A stretch of DNA of 64,000 bases. It comes from Thermoleophilum album (GTDB lineage Bacteria; Actinomycetota; Thermoleophilia; Solirubrobacterales; Thermoleophilaceae). Positions 33,419-41,953 of this stretch are shown piece by piece. The notes beneath the pieces are model-generated. The model was not told where the DNA came from, did not search any database, and saw only the letters and a program-made list of their open reading frames with translations. Position 1 is the first letter of the stretch; each line of letters opens with the position of its first letter. A program made the position numbers and the translations under genes. Location of the stretch: NCBI RefSeq assembly GCF_900108055.1, contig NZ_FNWJ01000001.1, positions 434,001 to 498,000 on the forward strand. Direction: 5' to 3'.

Positions 33419-34519
33419 GTGTCGAATGCCTCGGAACGGGTACTCTCGGAAGCGATGGAGGCCGCCACGGGGACACTCGACGACGCCGTCGAGCAGCGTT
33501 TGCAGGAACTGATCGAGAGGGGCGAGGAAGAGGGCTGCGTGCCGCTGTCTGAGATCAACAAGCTGATCGAGGAGCTAGAGCTCGAAGAGGAACAGGCGGA
33601 CCTGGTTCATCAGCGCCTGCAAGCGCTGGGGATCGAAGTCACCGACGACTGCGGCCGCACCGAGATCGCGCCCGGCCCGGAGTTTGAGAACGGCCAGCTA
33701 GCGGACACCACCAGCGATGCGCTCGCCTTATTCCTGCGCGATATTCGACGTTACCCGCTGCTGACGGCGCGTGAGGAAATCGAACTTGCCAAGCGCATCG
33801 AGCAGGGCGACCTCGAAGCCAAAGAGCGGATGATCAATTCCAACCTCCGGCTCGTCGTCTCCATCGCTAAGAAGTACCAAGGGCAGGAGCTTTCGCTGCT
33901 GGACCTCATCCAGGAGGGCATCCTCGGCCTGATCAGAGCGGTCGAGAAGTTCGACTGGCGGCGCGGATACAAGTTCTCGACCTACGCGACCTTCTGGATC
34001 CGGCAAGCGATACAGCGTGGACTGGCGAACGCCGCCCGCACGATTCGCGTACCGGTCCACATCGGCCAGCGGCAGCGCAAGATCGCGCGTGCCGAGCGTG
34101 AGCTGCAAGCGCAGTTGGGACGCGAGCCGACCGACGAGGAGCTCGCGCGGGCGACCGGACTCACAGTGGACCAGATAATCGAGACGCGCGAAGTCCACCG
34201 CGCCGTGACGAGCCTCGAACGCCCAGACGGCGAGACCGAGCTCGGCGATCTCCTCCCGGCGGAACAGCCGGAACCCCACGAAGAGGTCGAACTAAGCCTG
34301 CGCGACGAGAGCGTGCGCAAGGCGATCGAGCAACTGCCGGAGCGCGAGCGTCAGGTGATCAAGCTGCGCTTCGGTATCGACGGCGACGAGCCGACGCCAC
34401 TGCGGGAGACCGGGCGACGGCTTGGCCTCTCCCCCGAGGGCGTGCGGAGGATCGAGCGCGAGGCACTCCGCAAGCTTGCCGAGAAGCGCGAACTCGCGGC
34501 GCTCGCCGAAGCCGCCTAG
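33419..34519 (+). CDS. rpoD: RNA polymerase sigma factor, RpoD/SigA type
   Basis: A 366-residue sigma-70. A region-1.1-like domain ([20 protein letters not shown]) is followed by region 1.2 ([21 protein letters not shown]), region 2 ([48 protein letters not shown]), region 3 ([23 protein letters not shown]) and region 4 ([35 protein letters not shown]). This is complete for a primary sigma factor, though a close group 2 paralog cannot be excluded. GTG at 33419 or ATG at 33455 may be the start. No neighbour appears functionally linked. Confidence 0.92.
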   Translation: MSNASERVLSEAMEAATGTLDDAVEQRLQELIERGEEEGCVPLSEINKLIEELELEEEQADLVHQRLQALGIEVTDDCGRTEIAPGPEFENGQLADTTSDALALFLRDIRRYPLLTAREEIELAKRIEQGDLEAKERMINSNLRLVVSIAKKYQGQELSLLDLIQEGILGLIRAVEKFDWRRGYKFSTYATFWIRQAIQRGLANAARTIRVPVHIGQRQRKIARAERELQAQLGREPTDEELARATGLTVDQIIETREVHRAVTSLERPDGETELGDLLPAEQPEPHEEVELSLRDESVRKAIEQLPERERQVIKLRFGIDGDEPTPLRETGRRLGLSPEGVRRIEREALRKLAEKRELAALAEAA

Positions 34520-34548
34520 GCGGCACCGTAGCCGCCTCCACGGGGCCC

Positions 34549-35472
34549 TCAGCGAAGCGCTCGGGCGACTGCCCAGTAGGCCGGCTTCGGGTGCAGCAGC
34601 GGGTCGAAAAGGGTGGCGTCGACGAGCGCGCCGCGCGTCAGATCGCGCCACCACGTGTAGCGGTCGGAAAGCCCCCAAAAGACCACCGTGTCGCAAGCGG
34701 GGTCGCGGCGGCATGCCTTGACCGCCTGTGCGAAAGCAGCACCCTGCCGCTCGCGGTCGTTGGCGGAGGCGCCCGCAGGCAGCGGCAGGTCGAGCTCGGT
34801 GATGGCCCAGCGGAGACCGAGCTTCCGCACCCAGCGCGTCAAGCCGACGTAATCGGGCGGATTGCCGCCCAGCAGGTGGCCCTGAAAGCCAACCCCGTCG
34901 ATCGGCACGCCGCAGCGTCGGAGGCGTTCGACCAAGCGCATGATCGCTCGGCACTTGACGACCTCGGAGCACGCCTGCCGGCCCGTAGCACCAGGGTAGG
35001 CGTAGGGATGTGGGTCGTAGTTATCGAACTCGCCACCGATCGCCTCGGAGGCAGCGGGCATCGCGCCTTCCAGATAGTCGTTGTAGAAGAGCCGCGCTCG
35101 CGGGCCCGCGGCCTCTCTCGTGAAACGAAATGCCCAATCGATGTAGTCGTTGCCGATCCAGCGCTGCCAGATCGTCCGTCGCAGCGTGCCGTCGTTGTCT
35201 ACCGCCTCGTTGACCACGTCCCAGTCACGCACCAACCCCGGATAGCGGCGCCGGAAGTGGCCGACGACGCGGTGGATGTGCTCCCGCAGCAAGCGCTGCG
35301 CGAGCCTGCGCAGAGATGGCTGCGCTGCTGTGTGCGCGGTGGCGGCCGCCGATCGGTGGCCGCTCGTGGCGCGTGCCTGGTCGTGAGTCGTCGCAGCCAG
35401 CGCGAGGCCGCTCACCGCAAGGGCCGCTAGGGCTCCGCAAACGCGCCACGACCGTCGGCGCGCGTTCGTCAC
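34549..35472 (-). CDS. Secreted GH10 endo-xylanase-like protein with N-terminal barrel deletion
   Basis: 307 residues: signal peptide (1-35), then the second part of a GH10 barrel. The acid/base Glu89 is in WDVVNEA, and the nucleophile Glu226 is in AITELDLP; FYNDY, VGFQGHL and VFWGLSDRYTWW are also present. However the first about 85-90 residues of the usual catalytic domain, including beta1-beta3 and the RGHTLxWH motif, are absent: homology starts at the helix before WDVVNEA. The GTG start overlaps the upstream stop (GTGA), so the missing part is not encoded elsewhere upstream. Either a degenerate enzyme or an altered fold; xylanase activity is doubtful. Confidence 0.82.
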   Translation of the reverse strand: MTNARRRSWRVCGALAALAVSGLALAATTHDQARATSGHRSAAATAHTAAQPSLRRLAQRLLREHIHRVVGHFRRRYPGLVRDWDVVNEAVDNDGTLRRTIWQRWIGNDYIDWAFRFTREAAGPRARLFYNDYLEGAMPAASEAIGGEFDNYDPHPYAYPGATGRQACSEVVKCRAIMRLVERLRRCGVPIDGVGFQGHLLGGNPPDYVGLTRWVRKLGLRWAITELDLPLPAGASANDRERQGAAFAQAVKACRRDPACDTVVFWGLSDRYTWWRDLTRGALVDATLFDPLLHPKPAYWAVARALR

Positions 35473-36443
35473 CCCCCGCTCACCACAGCCAGACGCCTAC
35501 CCGCGATCGGCGCCAGGAATTCGAGCTGGTCGGCCAAGAACCGCTCGCGCCACTCTCCCCGGTAGGCGTCGAAGTGTCCGCAGTCGTACTCCCGCAGGCG
35601 ACCGTTCGGCAGCCGCAGAGCCATGCGCCGCGCAGCCGCGGGCGGCGTCACTCGGTCGCGTCGGGCGACTTGCACCAGCACCGGCGCCGTAACTCGCCGC
35701 GCCCGCCGAATCGGCGAGTACCGCACCACTTCGATCAGCGAGCGTGCGGCCACGCGGTTCTCCCAGGGTTCTTCGCCGAACATCGCCGAATAGCCAGGCA
35801 GTGCGTCGGCCGAGGTCATCGCTGCAAGGCTGCCGGGAGGGCCGACGATCGGGATGTAGCGCGGTTCGTCAGCGCGCGCGGCGCGGATCAGATCGGCGAT
35901 CGCGCTCCAGACCTGTCGCACTGCCGTGCGGGGCGGCACGCGCAGGGCGGTCGCCAGCCCGCTGACGTGGGGAACCTGACTGACCACCGCTGCCACCCGC
36001 TGATCGTCCGCTGCCACGGAGATCACGTGCCCGCCGCTGAACGATGTGCCCCACAGCACGATGCGGTCGGGATCGACGCCCGCCAACGACCGCGCGTAAG
36101 CGACTGCGGCATGCCAATCCTCGAGCTGCTCCCGCACGTCCACGAGCTGCCGCGGCAGACCCCCGCTCTCCCCGAAGTGCCGGTAGTCGAACAGCAGAAC
36201 CGCCATCCCGGCTCGAGCGAACGCCTGAGCGAAGCGGAGGAGCCCGCCGCGCCGCGTGGCACCGAAGCCGTGCGCCATCACCACGCAAGCAACGGGCCCG
36301 TCCCCCTGCGCTCCCTGAGCCCCTGGGACCCCGTGCGCAGCAGTGGGCCAAATGAGCCATCCCGCGCACTCTTCTGCGCCCGAGGTGAACCGAACCTCGG
36401 TTAGCTCGAGCTCGCTGGCGACCCTCACCGACCCACTTGACAT
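35469..36443 (-). CDS. Alpha/beta hydrolase
   Basis: A 324-residue serine hydrolase: oxyanion loop VMAHGFGATRRGGL, strand FDYRHFGESGG, nucleophile elbow LWGTSFSGGH (Ser), acid region VLVQVARRDRVTPP and catalytic His in YDCGHFDAY. It resembles a group of actinobacterial esterases of unknown substrate. ATG at 36443 is 51 bp from a divergent TetR gene, and the xylanase-like gene is translationally coupled downstream. Confidence 0.87.
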   Translation of the reverse strand: MSSGSVRVASELELTEVRFTSGAEECAGWLIWPTAAHGVPGAQGAQGDGPVACVVMAHGFGATRRGGLLRFAQAFARAGMAVLLFDYRHFGESGGLPRQLVDVREQLEDWHAAVAYARSLAGVDPDRIVLWGTSFSGGHVISVAADDQRVAAVVSQVPHVSGLATALRVPPRTAVRQVWSAIADLIRAARADEPRYIPIVGPPGSLAAMTSADALPGYSAMFGEEPWENRVAARSLIEVVRYSPIRRARRVTAPVLVQVARRDRVTPPAAARRMALRLPNGRLREYDCGHFDAYRGEWRERFLADQLEFLAPIAGRRLAVVSGG

Positions 36444-36455
36444 ACGGAGTTGTCA
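36438..36455. promoter_or_regulatory. Inverted-repeat operator candidate between hydrolase and TetR genes
   Basis: TGACA-8 nt-TGTCA, part of a longer imperfect repeat ACTTGACA...TGTCAGAGT, in the 51-bp divergent spacer. Spacing and position suit a TetR dimer controlling both genes. A further TGTCAA half-site lies at 36480. Confidence 0.5.
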
Positions 36456-36494
36456 GAGTGTTCCAGTTGCCAGCGGCGCTGTCAAGATGGCCTC

Positions 36495-37151
36495 GTGGTG
36501 CAACCCCAGAAGTCCCGCGACGCTACCGACGCCGCTCCCGAAGGGCGCCCCTACGGGGGCGTTCCGGCGAGTGAGCGTCGCGCCGCGCGACGCGCCCGGT
36601 TGATCGAGGCTGGACTCGATTTGATCGGCACGGTCGGTTTCGATCGCACCACCGTGCGCGGCGTTTGCCGGCGCGCGGGCCTCACCGAGCGCTACTTCTA
36701 CGAGCACTTCGAGAACCGCGACGACCTTCTGGCAGCGGTTTACGAGCACGTGATCGAAAGCGTCCGCGCCGAGACGCTGGCGGCGCTCGCCGAGGCACCG
36801 GCGACCCTCGAGGACCGTGTGCGGGCCGGCGTTTCGGCTTTCGTCGGCGCGCTCGACCGCGACCGCCGCCGGGCCCGCGTGCAGCTGCTCGAGAGCGTCG
36901 GACGGGACGAGCAACTGGAACATCGCCGACGCGAGGTGATGCACGAGTTCGCGGCCCTGCTCGAGGAGATGTCGGCGGGTCTTCTCCCAGCCGACCGTAA
37001 CGACCCCGACGAGCGGCGCATCGCCGCACTCGCCTTGGTCGGAGCAACCAACGAGGTCGTAATCGATTGGGTGCTCGGTTATCTCGAGGTGCCGCGGGAA
37101 CGACTGGTCGAGGTGCTCGTGCGCATCTACTTGGCGGTCGCCCGCGGCTGA
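36495..37151 (+). CDS. TetR family transcriptional regulator
   Basis: A 218-residue regulator with an N-terminal TetR helix-turn-helix: ARRARLIEAGLDLIGTVGFD, RTTVRGVCRRAGLTERYFYEHF and ENRDDLLAAVYEHV. The rest is a helical ligand-binding domain with IAALALVGATNEVVIDWVLG. GTG at 36495 or 36498 are both plausible starts. Divergent from the alpha/beta hydrolase gene, which it probably represses. Confidence 0.9.
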   Translation: MVQPQKSRDATDAAPEGRPYGGVPASERRAARRARLIEAGLDLIGTVGFDRTTVRGVCRRAGLTERYFYEHFENRDDLLAAVYEHVIESVRAETLAALAEAPATLEDRVRAGVSAFVGALDRDRRRARVQLLESVGRDEQLEHRRREVMHEFAALLEEMSAGLLPADRNDPDERRIAALALVGATNEVVIDWVLGYLEVPRERLVEVLVRIYLAVARG

Positions 37152-37213
37152 ACGCCGCCGCGCCATTCCCGCGCGACACCGCGGGCCACATCTCGTCGGC
37201 CGGCGCGAGTGAA

Positions 37214-37303
37214 CGGAGAGGGAGGGATTCGAACCCTCGAAGGAGCTTGCCGCCCCTTACTCGCTTAGCAGGCGAGTGCCTTCAGCCACTCGGCCACCTC
37301 TCC
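37214..37303 (-). tRNA. tRNA-Ser (GCT)
   Basis: Class II tRNA, 90 nt: acceptor GGAGAGG/CCTCTCC, anticodon stem CTCGC/GCGAG with loop CTGCTAA (anticodon GCT, reading AGC/AGU), long variable arm, T arm GAGGG-TTCGAAT-CCCTC, discriminator G. Confidence 0.97.
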
Positions 37304-37320
37304 GCGAGAATCCCGATTGT

Positions 37321-37935
37321 ATGCCGCGCCGGCGCGCCTTCGGAATTGCCTTGCTCGTGCTCGCAGCCACGCTCCTCGGCGGGCAGCTCGTCGCCCCGCG
37401 GATTGCCGAGAAACGCGTCGCCGACCGCCTGGAGCGCGAAGGCGGCCAAGCGACCGTTCACGTACGGGCACTACCGTGGGTGCTGCTGCTCGTTGGGCGC
37501 GGTCAAGAGCTGTCGGTGCGGGGTCACGGTCTGCGTCTGCCGCTCGGCGGCGGACAGCTCGGCCGGCTCGATGGCTTTCGCCGCGTCGCGGTCGTCATCG
37601 AGCGCTCGCAGCTCGGTCCGCTCGCGGTGTCGCGCCTGGAGATCAGGAGCGTCGCCGGGAAGCCGCGTCGCTACCTCGTCGGCCTGCGAGGTAGTGCGTC
37701 GCCGGCCGCCCTCGGCGGTCTTGCCGGCGAGGCTCTCGGCGGTCCGCTCGGCGGCGCGATCGGTTCGGTCGCTGGCGGCCTGGCCGGCGACACCCCACTA
37801 CCGTTCGCCGCTCGCGCGCTGCTGGAGAGCGAGAACGGACGCCCACGCACGATCGGCGCCGAGGGAACGGTCGCCGGCGTACCCGCAGGTGGGCTCATCG
37901 AGCTCGCCGCACAAGCGCTCGCATCGCGTCTTTAG
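37321..37935 (+). CDS. DUF2993 family (LmeA-like) protein
   Basis: A 204-residue protein with an N-terminal signal/anchor helix (FGIALLVLAATLLGGQLV), then the DUF2993 pattern: APRIAEKRVADRLEREGGQATVHV (in part), PWVLLLVGRGQELSV and a small Gly-rich C-terminal region (LGGPLGGAIGSVAGGLAG). The family is typical of actinobacteria and includes phospholipid-binding periplasmic proteins of mannan metabolism; the exact role here is unknown. The 3' end overlaps the convergent ogt gene by 41 bp. Confidence 0.8.
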   Translation: MPRRRAFGIALLVLAATLLGGQLVAPRIAEKRVADRLEREGGQATVHVRALPWVLLLVGRGQELSVRGHGLRLPLGGGQLGRLDGFRRVAVVIERSQLGPLAVSRLEIRSVAGKPRRYLVGLRGSASPAALGGLAGEALGGPLGGAIGSVAGGLAGDTPLPFAARALLESENGRPRTIGAEGTVAGVPAGGLIELAAQALASRL

Positions 37936-38479
37936 TCGGGCCGGAGAGGTCTCGGCGAAGCGCTCCTTCCGCTTCCAACAGGCGCTCCTTTTGCCGCCTC
38001 CCGCCGGCACTGAACCCGCCGAGCGAGCCATCTGCAGCGACCACTCGGTGGCAAGGCACGAGCAGAGGCACCGGATTCGCTCGCAGCGCTTGCCCGACGG
38101 CGCGCGCAGCACCCGGGCGACCGAGCGCCGAAGCGACCTCTCCGTAGGTGCGGACAGCTCCCCGAGGAATCGTCGAGACGTACTCGAGCACGGCGCGCGT
38201 GAAGCCGTGCACCGCCCCCCAAGCGATCGTCGGGAGTTCGTGCCGGGCGACCGTGTCACCGCGCGCCAGCGCGGCGATCACCGGCCCGACCTCGCTGGCG
38301 AAGGCGCGGCCACTCGTGTCGCGCAAGCCGGGCAGCTCGGAAGGTGGCTGCGAGCTGTCTGGCGCAGGCAGGATCACCCTGCGCACACCGTCGGGTGTCC
38401 CGCAAACGAGCACTGTGCCGAGAACAGTCGCGATCGCGCACCACCGCTCCCGCATCTCGCCGCTCGCCGCGCGCGCCAC
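37895..38479 (-). CDS. ogt: Methylated-DNA--protein-cysteine methyltransferase
   Basis: A 194-residue suicide repair protein removing O6-alkyl groups from guanine. The C-terminal domain has VSTIPRGAVRTYGEVASALG, GQALRANPVPLLVPCHRVVAADGSLGGFS (in part) with the acceptor Cys in PCHRV. The N-terminal domain is weakly conserved, and the usual second motif region is normal. GTG at 38479 is the longest start; ATG 38455 is an alternative. It follows the L,D-transpeptidase gene by 9 bp. Confidence 0.93.
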   Translation of the reverse strand: MARAASGEMRERWCAIATVLGTVLVCGTPDGVRRVILPAPDSSQPPSELPGLRDTSGRAFASEVGPVIAALARGDTVARHELPTIAWGAVHGFTRAVLEYVSTIPRGAVRTYGEVASALGRPGAARAVGQALRANPVPLLVPCHRVVAADGSLGGFSAGGRRQKERLLEAEGALRRDLSGPTKDAMRALVRRAR

Positions 38480-38488
38480 GCCGCTCGT

Positions 38489-39913
38489 CTACCGGTGAAT
38501 GAAAACCGGTGTTCCCAGTGGCACCTTTCGGATCAGCCAACGCATCGCGCTCGGCTGGGCGCGCAAACAACCGAGGCTCACCGCGCGACCGATCGAGGAT
38601 GGATCGGTCGTCGCGTGGATCGCCAGGCGGTCGCCACCAGGCCAGCCCGGCGGCAAGCGGGGCTGATGCCCGGTGAGCGCCAATACGCAGCAGCCGTAAG
38701 GCGACCCGCGATCAGCGACGCGTAGCCGGTCGGTGACGGCGAAGCGACCAATCGGCGTGGGGTTCTGTGGTCGGCCCACACCGACTCGGATCTTGCGCAC
38801 GGGAGTGCCCGATCGGCGCACCACCAGGAGGCGCCGCGAGAGATCGACGTGTAGCGACCAACGGACACAGCCGATACGACCGGCGTTGCGTCGCACCCAA
38901 CCGACCTCGCCGTTGCGCAGTTCGGGCGCCAGCACACCGAGCCAGTCGCCACGCACGGCGACGATCGAGAGGACTCGGGGCGAACCCCACTCGGTGCGGC
39001 GGCCGATTTGTGCGATTACGCGGCCGTTGGGAGCGGAACGCAGGGAGGTCGCCCGGTCGAGCGCCAGCGTGCCGTAGCACTCGCCCTGGGAGGGATCGGA
39101 CGGGAAGGGCAGAGCCAGTGGACCCCCTCCTTGCGGCACGAAGCGGCGCGGCTGGTCCGGAGCCTGCGCCACCTGCCTGCTATCGGAACCACCCCGCAAC
39201 AGCAGCAGGGCAGCGACCGCCAGCGTTAGGCCGATAACCGCTCCCAGTCCCAAGAGCAGTGGAGAGAGGCGCATTGCGAAGGGCCACCGCGTGGCGCTGG
39301 GCTCGTAGTCGGCGTAGGACTGCGCGGTCGTCGCCGACGCGGGCTCGCCGGGCCTACCACCGTGCGGCGGCTGCGGCTCCTGACCCTCCGCGAGGGTGCG
39401 AACCGAGCGCGGATCAGCGGTCTCGCTCAGCGCCCCTTGGCTCGCTGACCCCTGGTCGGTCGCCGTGGTCCGCTTAGCGGGTTCGTCGCGACCGTCTTCG
39501 GGTCCGCGCGTGCGGAGCGGGACGACGGGCGCCGCCGACCCTTCCGCCTCGAAGCGCCCCCTTCCCGCTCCCTGCCACGGCCGCGGCGACGCACTCTCTT
39601 TGGTGGTCGGCTCGGCGGTCTCGTCAGCCAGATCACGCGACCGTCGTAGCCGGTCGAGTTCGTTCCAGGAGTCGGGTTCGAGCAGTGACGCAAGCACCGC
39701 CCCGAGCTCCTCGCCACGCTCCAGTTCGAGGATGGCCGCGAGCTCGTCAATGGCGAGCGCGCGGCGGCGCGCCACGTCGGCGATCGGACAGCCGAGGATG
39801 CGCGCGAGCGAGTGATCGGGTACGCGCCGGCGCAACGACAGCTCGAGCACCTCGACGTGCCGGGGGTCGAGAGCGTCGAGCGCGGTCGCGAGCTTTTCAG
39901 CGGATACGAGCAT
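38489..39913 (-). CDS. L,D-transpeptidase with N-terminal HTH-like domain
   Basis: 474 residues in an unusual order. Residues 1-75 resemble a sigma-70 region-4-type helix-turn-helix (LDALDPRHVEVLELSLRRRV, SLARILGCPIADVARR). A charged disordered linker of ~130 residues leads to one transmembrane helix (218-239). Outside lies an SH3-like region (GRVIAQIGRRTEWGSPRV) and a YkuD catalytic domain ending IHATTDPSSIGRAVSLGCLR with catalytic His and Cys, and a final GTPVFIHR. It should make 3-3 peptidoglycan crosslinks or attach proteins outside while exposing a DNA-binding-like domain inside. ATG at 39913. Confidence 0.85.
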   Translation of the reverse strand: MLVSAEKLATALDALDPRHVEVLELSLRRRVPDHSLARILGCPIADVARRRALAIDELAAILELERGEELGAVLASLLEPDSWNELDRLRRSRDLADETAEPTTKESASPRPWQGAGRGRFEAEGSAAPVVPLRTRGPEDGRDEPAKRTTATDQGSASQGALSETADPRSVRTLAEGQEPQPPHGGRPGEPASATTAQSYADYEPSATRWPFAMRLSPLLLGLGAVIGLTLAVAALLLLRGGSDSRQVAQAPDQPRRFVPQGGGPLALPFPSDPSQGECYGTLALDRATSLRSAPNGRVIAQIGRRTEWGSPRVLSIVAVRGDWLGVLAPELRNGEVGWVRRNAGRIGCVRWSLHVDLSRRLLVVRRSGTPVRKIRVGVGRPQNPTPIGRFAVTDRLRVADRGSPYGCCVLALTGHQPRLPPGWPGGDRLAIHATTDPSSIGRAVSLGCLRAQPSAMRWLIRKVPLGTPVFIHR

Positions 39914-39975
39914 TGCCTGGGAGTGGCCGTGGCGCGCGTGCCCGCACGCCCGGGCGGCCGGACGCGCGGCTCTGG

Positions 39976-41229
39976 CTAGCGTACCGTCGTCTCGCGCTGC
40001 TTCCCGACGGCGACCTCTAGTTGTCCCGCCGTGGTCGCTGTGGCGCTCCCTGGACGCAGCTCGCGCGCCTGCGCGACGAGTCCTTCGGCGAGTTCCTCGA
40101 CGTCGATCGCGCGCTCGAGTTTGCGCAGTTCTTCCACCCTCGCCCTGGTCTCTGCCTGTCGATGGGCGAACAGTTGGCAGCAGTCTTCATCCGGCAAGCG
40201 CGAGACCTCGAAGGTGCCGAGCTCTTCGGCCTGGGCGATGATCTCCGCTTTGTCGAAAGCGAGCAGCGGGCGCAAAAGCGGCAGTTCGGCGGCGTCGTCG
40301 ACGACGGCGAGGTTGGCCAGCGTCTGGCTGGCAACCTGGCCGAGCGCGTCACCGGTGACCAGCGCGGCCGCCCCCACTCGTTCGGCGAGCCGCGACGCGA
40401 CCCGTACCATCAGCCGCCGCTGAGCCATCACCTGGAGCCGCCCAGCACCGGCCGCGGCAATCATCCGCTGGGCGCGCCCGAAGGGGACCACCCACAGGCG
40501 CGATCCGCCTTGAAAGCGGTCGAGCGTACGGACGTTGGCGTAGGCCTTGTAGATCGACTCGGGACCGGTGAACGGCTCGCCCGAGAAGTGCACGAAGTCG
40601 CAGCGCAGCCCGCGTCGCATCGCGCGGTAAGCGGCAACCTGCGAGTCGATTCCGCCAGAGATCAACACGACCGCGCGGCCACTGACGCCAACCGGTAGTC
40701 CACCACGCCCTCGTAGGCGTTCGGTAAACACAAAGATCTCGCGTTCGTCGACCTCGAGGTGAACGGTGCAGCCGGGGTTGTCGAGGTCGACGGGCAGCCC
40801 GAGCTCGCGTTGCACCGCAGCACCCACCACGATCGCCAGCTCGCGTGACGAGAGCGGAAAACGCTTGTCGCGACGACGCGCACGAATCGCGAAGCTGCCT
40901 TGGTGGTCACGCAGCAGCCCGACAGCCGCAGCGCTCGCTGCCTCGGGTTGTTTGTCGACCGCGACCGCCGGGTGGAGTACGGCAATCCCGAGCACGTCGC
41001 GCGCGCGCTCCAAAAGCTCGCGGACACCTTCCGTGAGCTCGCCTGCCGAGGGTTCGTTGCCGTGGGGGCGACCCTCCGGAAACAGCACGAACGCCCCCGC
41101 GCGCTGTTCGATCGCGACGCCATCGCCGAGCCGACGCCTCAGGTTGCGACGCAGGCGCGCCACGAAACGGGGCCGGTTACGACCCTTGAGCGCAAGCTCC
41201 CCGTATTTGGCTACGACGCAGTAACGCAT
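39976..41229 (-). CDS. thiI: tRNA 4-thiouridine synthetase / thiamine thiazole sulfur carrier enzyme ThiI
   Basis: A 417-residue ThiI. It has the N-terminal ferredoxin-like/THUMP region (KYGELALKGRNRPRFVARL, ELTEGVRELLERARDVLGIA), the PP-loop AVVLISGGIDSQVAAY, FHSGEPFTGP-type segment and the LPDEDCCQLF motif with the acceptor Cys. It ends after this domain; there is no C-terminal rhodanese domain, so a separate sulfur donor is needed. It adenylates U8 of tRNA for s4U. ATG at 41229. Confidence 0.93.
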   Translation of the reverse strand: MRYCVVAKYGELALKGRNRPRFVARLRRNLRRRLGDGVAIEQRAGAFVLFPEGRPHGNEPSAGELTEGVRELLERARDVLGIAVLHPAVAVDKQPEAASAAAVGLLRDHQGSFAIRARRRDKRFPLSSRELAIVVGAAVQRELGLPVDLDNPGCTVHLEVDEREIFVFTERLRGRGGLPVGVSGRAVVLISGGIDSQVAAYRAMRRGLRCDFVHFSGEPFTGPESIYKAYANVRTLDRFQGGSRLWVVPFGRAQRMIAAAGAGRLQVMAQRRLMVRVASRLAERVGAAALVTGDALGQVASQTLANLAVVDDAAELPLLRPLLAFDKAEIIAQAEELGTFEVSRLPDEDCCQLFAHRQAETRARVEELRKLERAIDVEELAEGLVAQARELRPGSATATTAGQLEVAVGKQRETTVR

Positions 41230-41335
41230 CCGCGAGAGCGTGGGAGAAGGACCTCTGGCCGAACGCCGCCGGGGCCGACCGGCCGCGCCTACCCCAGAGT
41301 AGCCGCAAGCGTGCCCCACGACCGGCGTGGGGGAG

Positions 41336-41422
41336 CGGAGGGGGAGGGATTCGAACCCTCGGACCGGTTGCCCGGTCAGCGGTTTTCAAGACCGCCGCAT
41401 TCGACCGCTCTGCCACCCCTCC
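41336..41422 (-). tRNA. tRNA-Ser (TGA)
   Basis: Class II tRNA, 87 nt: acceptor GGAGGGG/CCCCTCC, anticodon stem GCGGT/ACCGC with loop CTTGAAA (anticodon TGA, reading UCA and others), long variable arm (CCGGGC...), T arm GAGGG-TTCGAAT-CCCTC, discriminator G. Confidence 0.97.
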
Positions 41423-41469
41423 GAGCGAACCGCCGAGCGGCTTAGCCGCAGCGGTTAAGTTTGCCCGCC

Positions 41470-41871
41470 GTGAAGGATTTCCGCGATTTCGCGCTGAAAA
41501 GCAACTTCCTCGATCTGGCCGTAGCGGTCGTCGTCGGCGCAGCGCTGGCGACGCTCGTCCGGTCCTTCGTCACCAACATCCTCACGCCCGCGATCGCCGC
41601 TGTTGGCGGCTATCCCGACATCTCCTCCCTCGAGCTAAAGGTCGGCGGAGCAGTCTTTCGCTACGGCGCCTTCCTGACCGCTCTGATCGCGTTCGTGATG
41701 ACACTGGCCGTCGTCTTCTTCCTGCTGGTGCGGCCCGTCCAGAGGTTGCGCGCGCGCAGCGCACGCAAGGAAGCCGAGAGCGCACGCGAGTGCCCTTACT
41801 GCCTGACCAAGATCCCGAAGGCTGCGAAGCGCTGTGCCGCCTGCTGCGCTGCGCTCGAGCCCGCACCCTGA
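41470..41871 (+). CDS. mscL: Large-conductance mechanosensitive channel MscL with C-terminal zinc ribbon
   Basis: A 133-residue channel. The N-terminal amphipathic segment KDFRDFALKSNFLDLAVAVV leads into TM1 with the VVGAA pore, the periplasmic loop (GGYPDISSLELKVGGAVFRYG) and TM2 (FLTALIAFVMTLAVVFFLLV). The C-terminus differs from E. coli MscL: CPYCLTKIPKAAKRCAACCA is a four-cysteine zinc-ribbon-like element. GTG at 41470 (VKDFRDF) is preferred over the TTG at 41461. Confidence 0.93.
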   Translation: MKDFRDFALKSNFLDLAVAVVVGAALATLVRSFVTNILTPAIAAVGGYPDISSLELKVGGAVFRYGAFLTALIAFVMTLAVVFFLLVRPVQRLRARSARKEAESARECPYCLTKIPKAAKRCAACCAALEPAP

Positions 41872-41953
41872 GCGCCCGTCGACGCTCACGCGACTGCGGC
41901 CACGGCGAGCGGTGAGCCGCTCCGAACCCGCGATCCGCTAGCTTGCCCGACTC

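Noticed and set aside
37067-38725. Plus-strand open frame of 552 codons
   Set aside because: It crosses the ends of tetR, tRNA-Ser(GCT), the DUF2993 gene and ogt; no recognisable domain, Ser/Arg-rich shadow sequence.
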